Origin: Azonexus sp.
GTDB taxonomy: Bacteria; Pseudomonadota; Gammaproteobacteria; Burkholderiales; Rhodocyclaceae
Assembly (NCBI GenBank): GCA_030824535.1
Contig: JAVBXO010000085.1
Span: 1 to 36,857, forward strand
Direction of reading: 5' to 3'
DNA length: 36,857 nucleotides
Below are positions 35,119 through 36,857 of the stretch, one piece after another (position 1 is the first letter of the stretch; each line of letters begins with the position of its first letter). Below the pieces are notes generated by a model. That model made no database searches and was not told the origin of the DNA. It worked only from the letters and a program-made list of their open reading frames with translations. Made by a program: the position numbers and the translations under genes.

Positions 35119-36794
35119 CGCGGGTCCTGGTCGATCATCACGCGGTTACGCCCCTGGCGTTTGGCGCTGTACAAGGCCTGGTCGGCGGCTTCGCGCAGCC
35201 CGGTGAGGTCGTGGTGATGCTGGCTGCTGGCTATGCCGGCGCTGAAGGTGCAGGAGAAATTGCCCTGCAGCGACGTGAAGACGACGCGGGAAAAGGCCAG
35301 GCGCAGGTCTTCAAGCAAAACGAAGGCGCGCTCGGGGCTGGCGTCCTGGAGGATGACCGCGAATTCCTCGCCGCCGTAACGGCCGACGACATCGGAATGG
35401 CGCACGCGTTGCTGCAGGATGCGCGCCAGCGCGACGATGACCTGATCGCCGACCGGATGGCCGTGGGTGTCGTTGACCGACTTGAAGTGATCGATGTCGA
35501 TCATCACGAAGCACAGTTCGGCATTTCGCCGGTTGGCCAGCGCCAGCGACTGTTCGAGCAGTTGCGTCGTGGTGCTGTGATTGAACAGGCCGGAAAGGCT
35601 GTCGCGTGCCATCAATGAGCGCAGCGTGCGCATGCGTTCGGCGCGGATGACGACGGCGGCGATCAGTTCCTCGGCGGCGACCGGTTTGACCAGAAAGCCT
35701 TCGGCGCCGACGCGCATCGCCGAAAACTGCTTGCGCTTGTCGGTTTCGCTGGACAGGTAAATGATCGGCAGGCCGACGTAGTTGGGCAGCTGGCGGATCA
35801 GTTGCGCCAGGTCGCGGCCCGAGCAGTCGGGCTGGTACATGTCGGTCAGCAGCAGGTCGGGCTGGAATTCGGCGAGGGTGTCGAGCAACAGCGTCGGGTC
35901 GCTGATGTGGCGGGTCTGGATGCCGGCTTCCTGGAGCAGGATGGCGTGGTAGTCGGCGGTTTCCGACTGGTCATCGACGATCAGCACGCGGTAGGGGTCG
36001 CGCGGGCGCTGCAGCGTCAGGTCGTCGAGCGCCGAAATCAGCGCCATCGGCGACGCCGGTTTCAGAAAGTAAGCGCCGCCGCCGGCCTTGACGGCGCCGA
36101 GGCGGGCGTCGAAATCGTTGCGTCCGGAAAGGAAGATGGTTGGCAGCGGCGGCGAAATTTCCTGGTGCAGCGCTGCCAGCGCCTGGGTGCCGGCCAGCGG
36201 CCCGGCGGGGAAGGCGGTATCGATGATCAACGCGCCCGGTCGCTGCCGGCGTACGGCGAGGCTCAGTGATTCCGGGTCGGCGAAGCATTGCGTGCGGTAG
36301 CTGAAGCATTCGAGCTGGGTCGCCAGTTGCTGGCAGAGTTCGGCGTCGCTGTCGCAGATGTAGACCAGGTTGTCAGCCCCCGGTGTTGCGGGCGTCGGCA
36401 GTCGGGTGTCGGCGGCGTTGATTTTCGGGTCGCTGGCGGGGTCGACCGCAGGAGCGGTCGCGGTCAGTGCGGTGATCGCCGCGAAAATCCCTGCCTGCCA
36501 GCCGGGCACATGGACGGCATGGGGGTCGTCGAGCAGGTGCATCGCCGCTTGCTCGCCGGCGATGGCCGCGTGGCCGACGTCGCGGAAACCGAAGGAACGC
36601 GCCGTGCCCTTGAGGCTGTGCCAGAAAAGATGCATGGCTTCGAGGCGGCTGCGCTCTTCCGGGTGCGCCGAGGCCTGGGCCAGCAGTTGCCAGGCCTCAT
36701 TGAGGCGCAATGGCAGCTGGGCGACGAAATTGGCCTTGAGCCGGGCGATGCGTTCGCCGGCCGTGGGGGTGGGGCTGGGCGGAGACTGGGTCAT
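35115..36794 (-). CDS. Hpt-REC-REC-GGDEF signalling protein, probable diguanylate cyclase
   Basis: A 559-aa multi-domain regulator. An Hpt domain (about 12-112) carries the phosphorylatable His59 in FWHSLKGTARSFGF. The first receiver domain (about 142-260) has acidic D148/D150, phosphoacceptor D192 and K245. The second (about 268-385) has D274/D275, D318 in LLLTDMYQPD and K370. The GGDEF domain (about 397-555) has an active-type GGEEF (474-478) and an inhibitory RxxD site (R465-D468) exactly five residues before it. It should synthesise c-di-GMP under phosphorelay control with product inhibition. It overlaps the upstream gene by 4 bp and the CheW gene by 4 bp. Confidence 0.93.
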   Translation of the reverse strand: MTQSPPSPTPTAGERIARLKANFVAQLPLRLNEAWQLLAQASAHPEERSRLEAMHLFWHSLKGTARSFGFRDVGHAAIAGEQAAMHLLDDPHAVHVPGWQAGIFAAITALTATAPAVDPASDPKINAADTRLPTPATPGADNLVYICDSDAELCQQLATQLECFSYRTQCFADPESLSLAVRRQRPGALIIDTAFPAGPLAGTQALAALHQEISPPLPTIFLSGRNDFDARLGAVKAGGGAYFLKPASPMALISALDDLTLQRPRDPYRVLIVDDQSETADYHAILLQEAGIQTRHISDPTLLLDTLAEFQPDLLLTDMYQPDCSGRDLAQLIRQLPNYVGLPIIYLSSETDKRKQFSAMRVGAEGFLVKPVAAEELIAAVVIRAERMRTLRSLMARDSLSGLFNHSTTTQLLEQSLALANRRNAELCFVMIDIDHFKSVNDTHGHPVGDQVIVALARILQQRVRHSDVVGRYGGEEFAVILQDASPERAFVLLEDLRLAFSRVVFTSLQGNFSCTFSAGIASSQHHHDLTGLREAADQALYSAKRQGRNRVMIDQDPR

Positions 36795-36857
36795 GATGCG
36801 CTACTCGGCGTGGGGGGAGTCCGGGCGGTGGCAGGCGCGGCGAGCAATTGCGCCACC
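36791..36857 (-). CDS. 3' end of an upstream gene of the signalling operon (partial)
   Basis: The last 21 codons visible read VAQLLAAPATARTPPTPSSA and S, ending at TGA (36793-36791), which overlaps the next ATG as ATGA. The rest lies outside the window. The Ala/Pro/Thr-rich tail says nothing of function. The overlap indicates it is the preceding member of the same operon. Confidence 0.5.
   Translation of the reverse strand, partial: VAQLLAAPATARTPPTPSSAS

Noticed and set aside
36436-36448. Sixth copy of the GGTCGACC intergenic element
   Set aside because: GGGGTCGACCGCAGG lies inside the coding sequence of the Hpt-REC-REC-GGDEF gene and lacks the GCCTGATTTTT arm.

Overview
The window looks like the chromosome of a GC-rich betaproteobacterium, most probably of the Rhodocyclales (Dechloromonas/Azonexus-like). 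Support comes from a nosR-type denitrification gene, the conserved block thrS-infC-rpmI-rplT-pheS-pheT-ihfA-merR-tRNA-Pro, and protein sequences typical of that order. The placement rests on gene content and recognition, not on a database search.

Layout. 1-3.3 kb: a repeat, then nosR and an M14 murein-peptide amidase (minus strand). 3.3-6.3 kb: serS, converging on the lytic transglycosylase mltF, then tRNA-Ser(CGA). 6.3-12.3 kb: a three-gene peptide-type ABC transporter with no substrate-binding protein, then mltD. 12.3-14.4 kb: gltX, a tRNA-Ala/Glu/Asp operon beside it, and tRNA-Val with a near-consensus promoter. 14.5-22.1 kb: the translation block, in which infC starts at ATC. 22.1-28.3 kb: recJ, an RpfE-like gene, lolC, lolD and an HDOD gene.

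28.3-34.1 kb is an accessory island: a small Cys-rich ORF, an orphan BrnA antitoxin with a truncated brnT, a complete ISAs1-family element with a 10-bp target duplication, a Sel1-repeat protein, two ORFs arranged like integron cassettes around an attC-like site, a group II intron 3' remnant, two hypothetical genes and a complete IS5-family element. Three long palindromes carrying AAGACCTGACCCC ends cut through it, and each is followed by a two-copy tandem duplication specific to its locus. 34.1-36.9 kb is a signalling operon: the end of an unknown gene, an Hpt-REC-REC-GGDEF protein, a CheW-like protein and a small hypothetical protein.

The least explained signal is a dispersed intergenic element found five times, at 3373, 22114, 27170, 28284 and 34092. 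It has a 14-bp palindrome around GGTCGACC next to a GCCTGATTTTT-like arm. Together with the attC/palindrome island, this is the part most worth following up.
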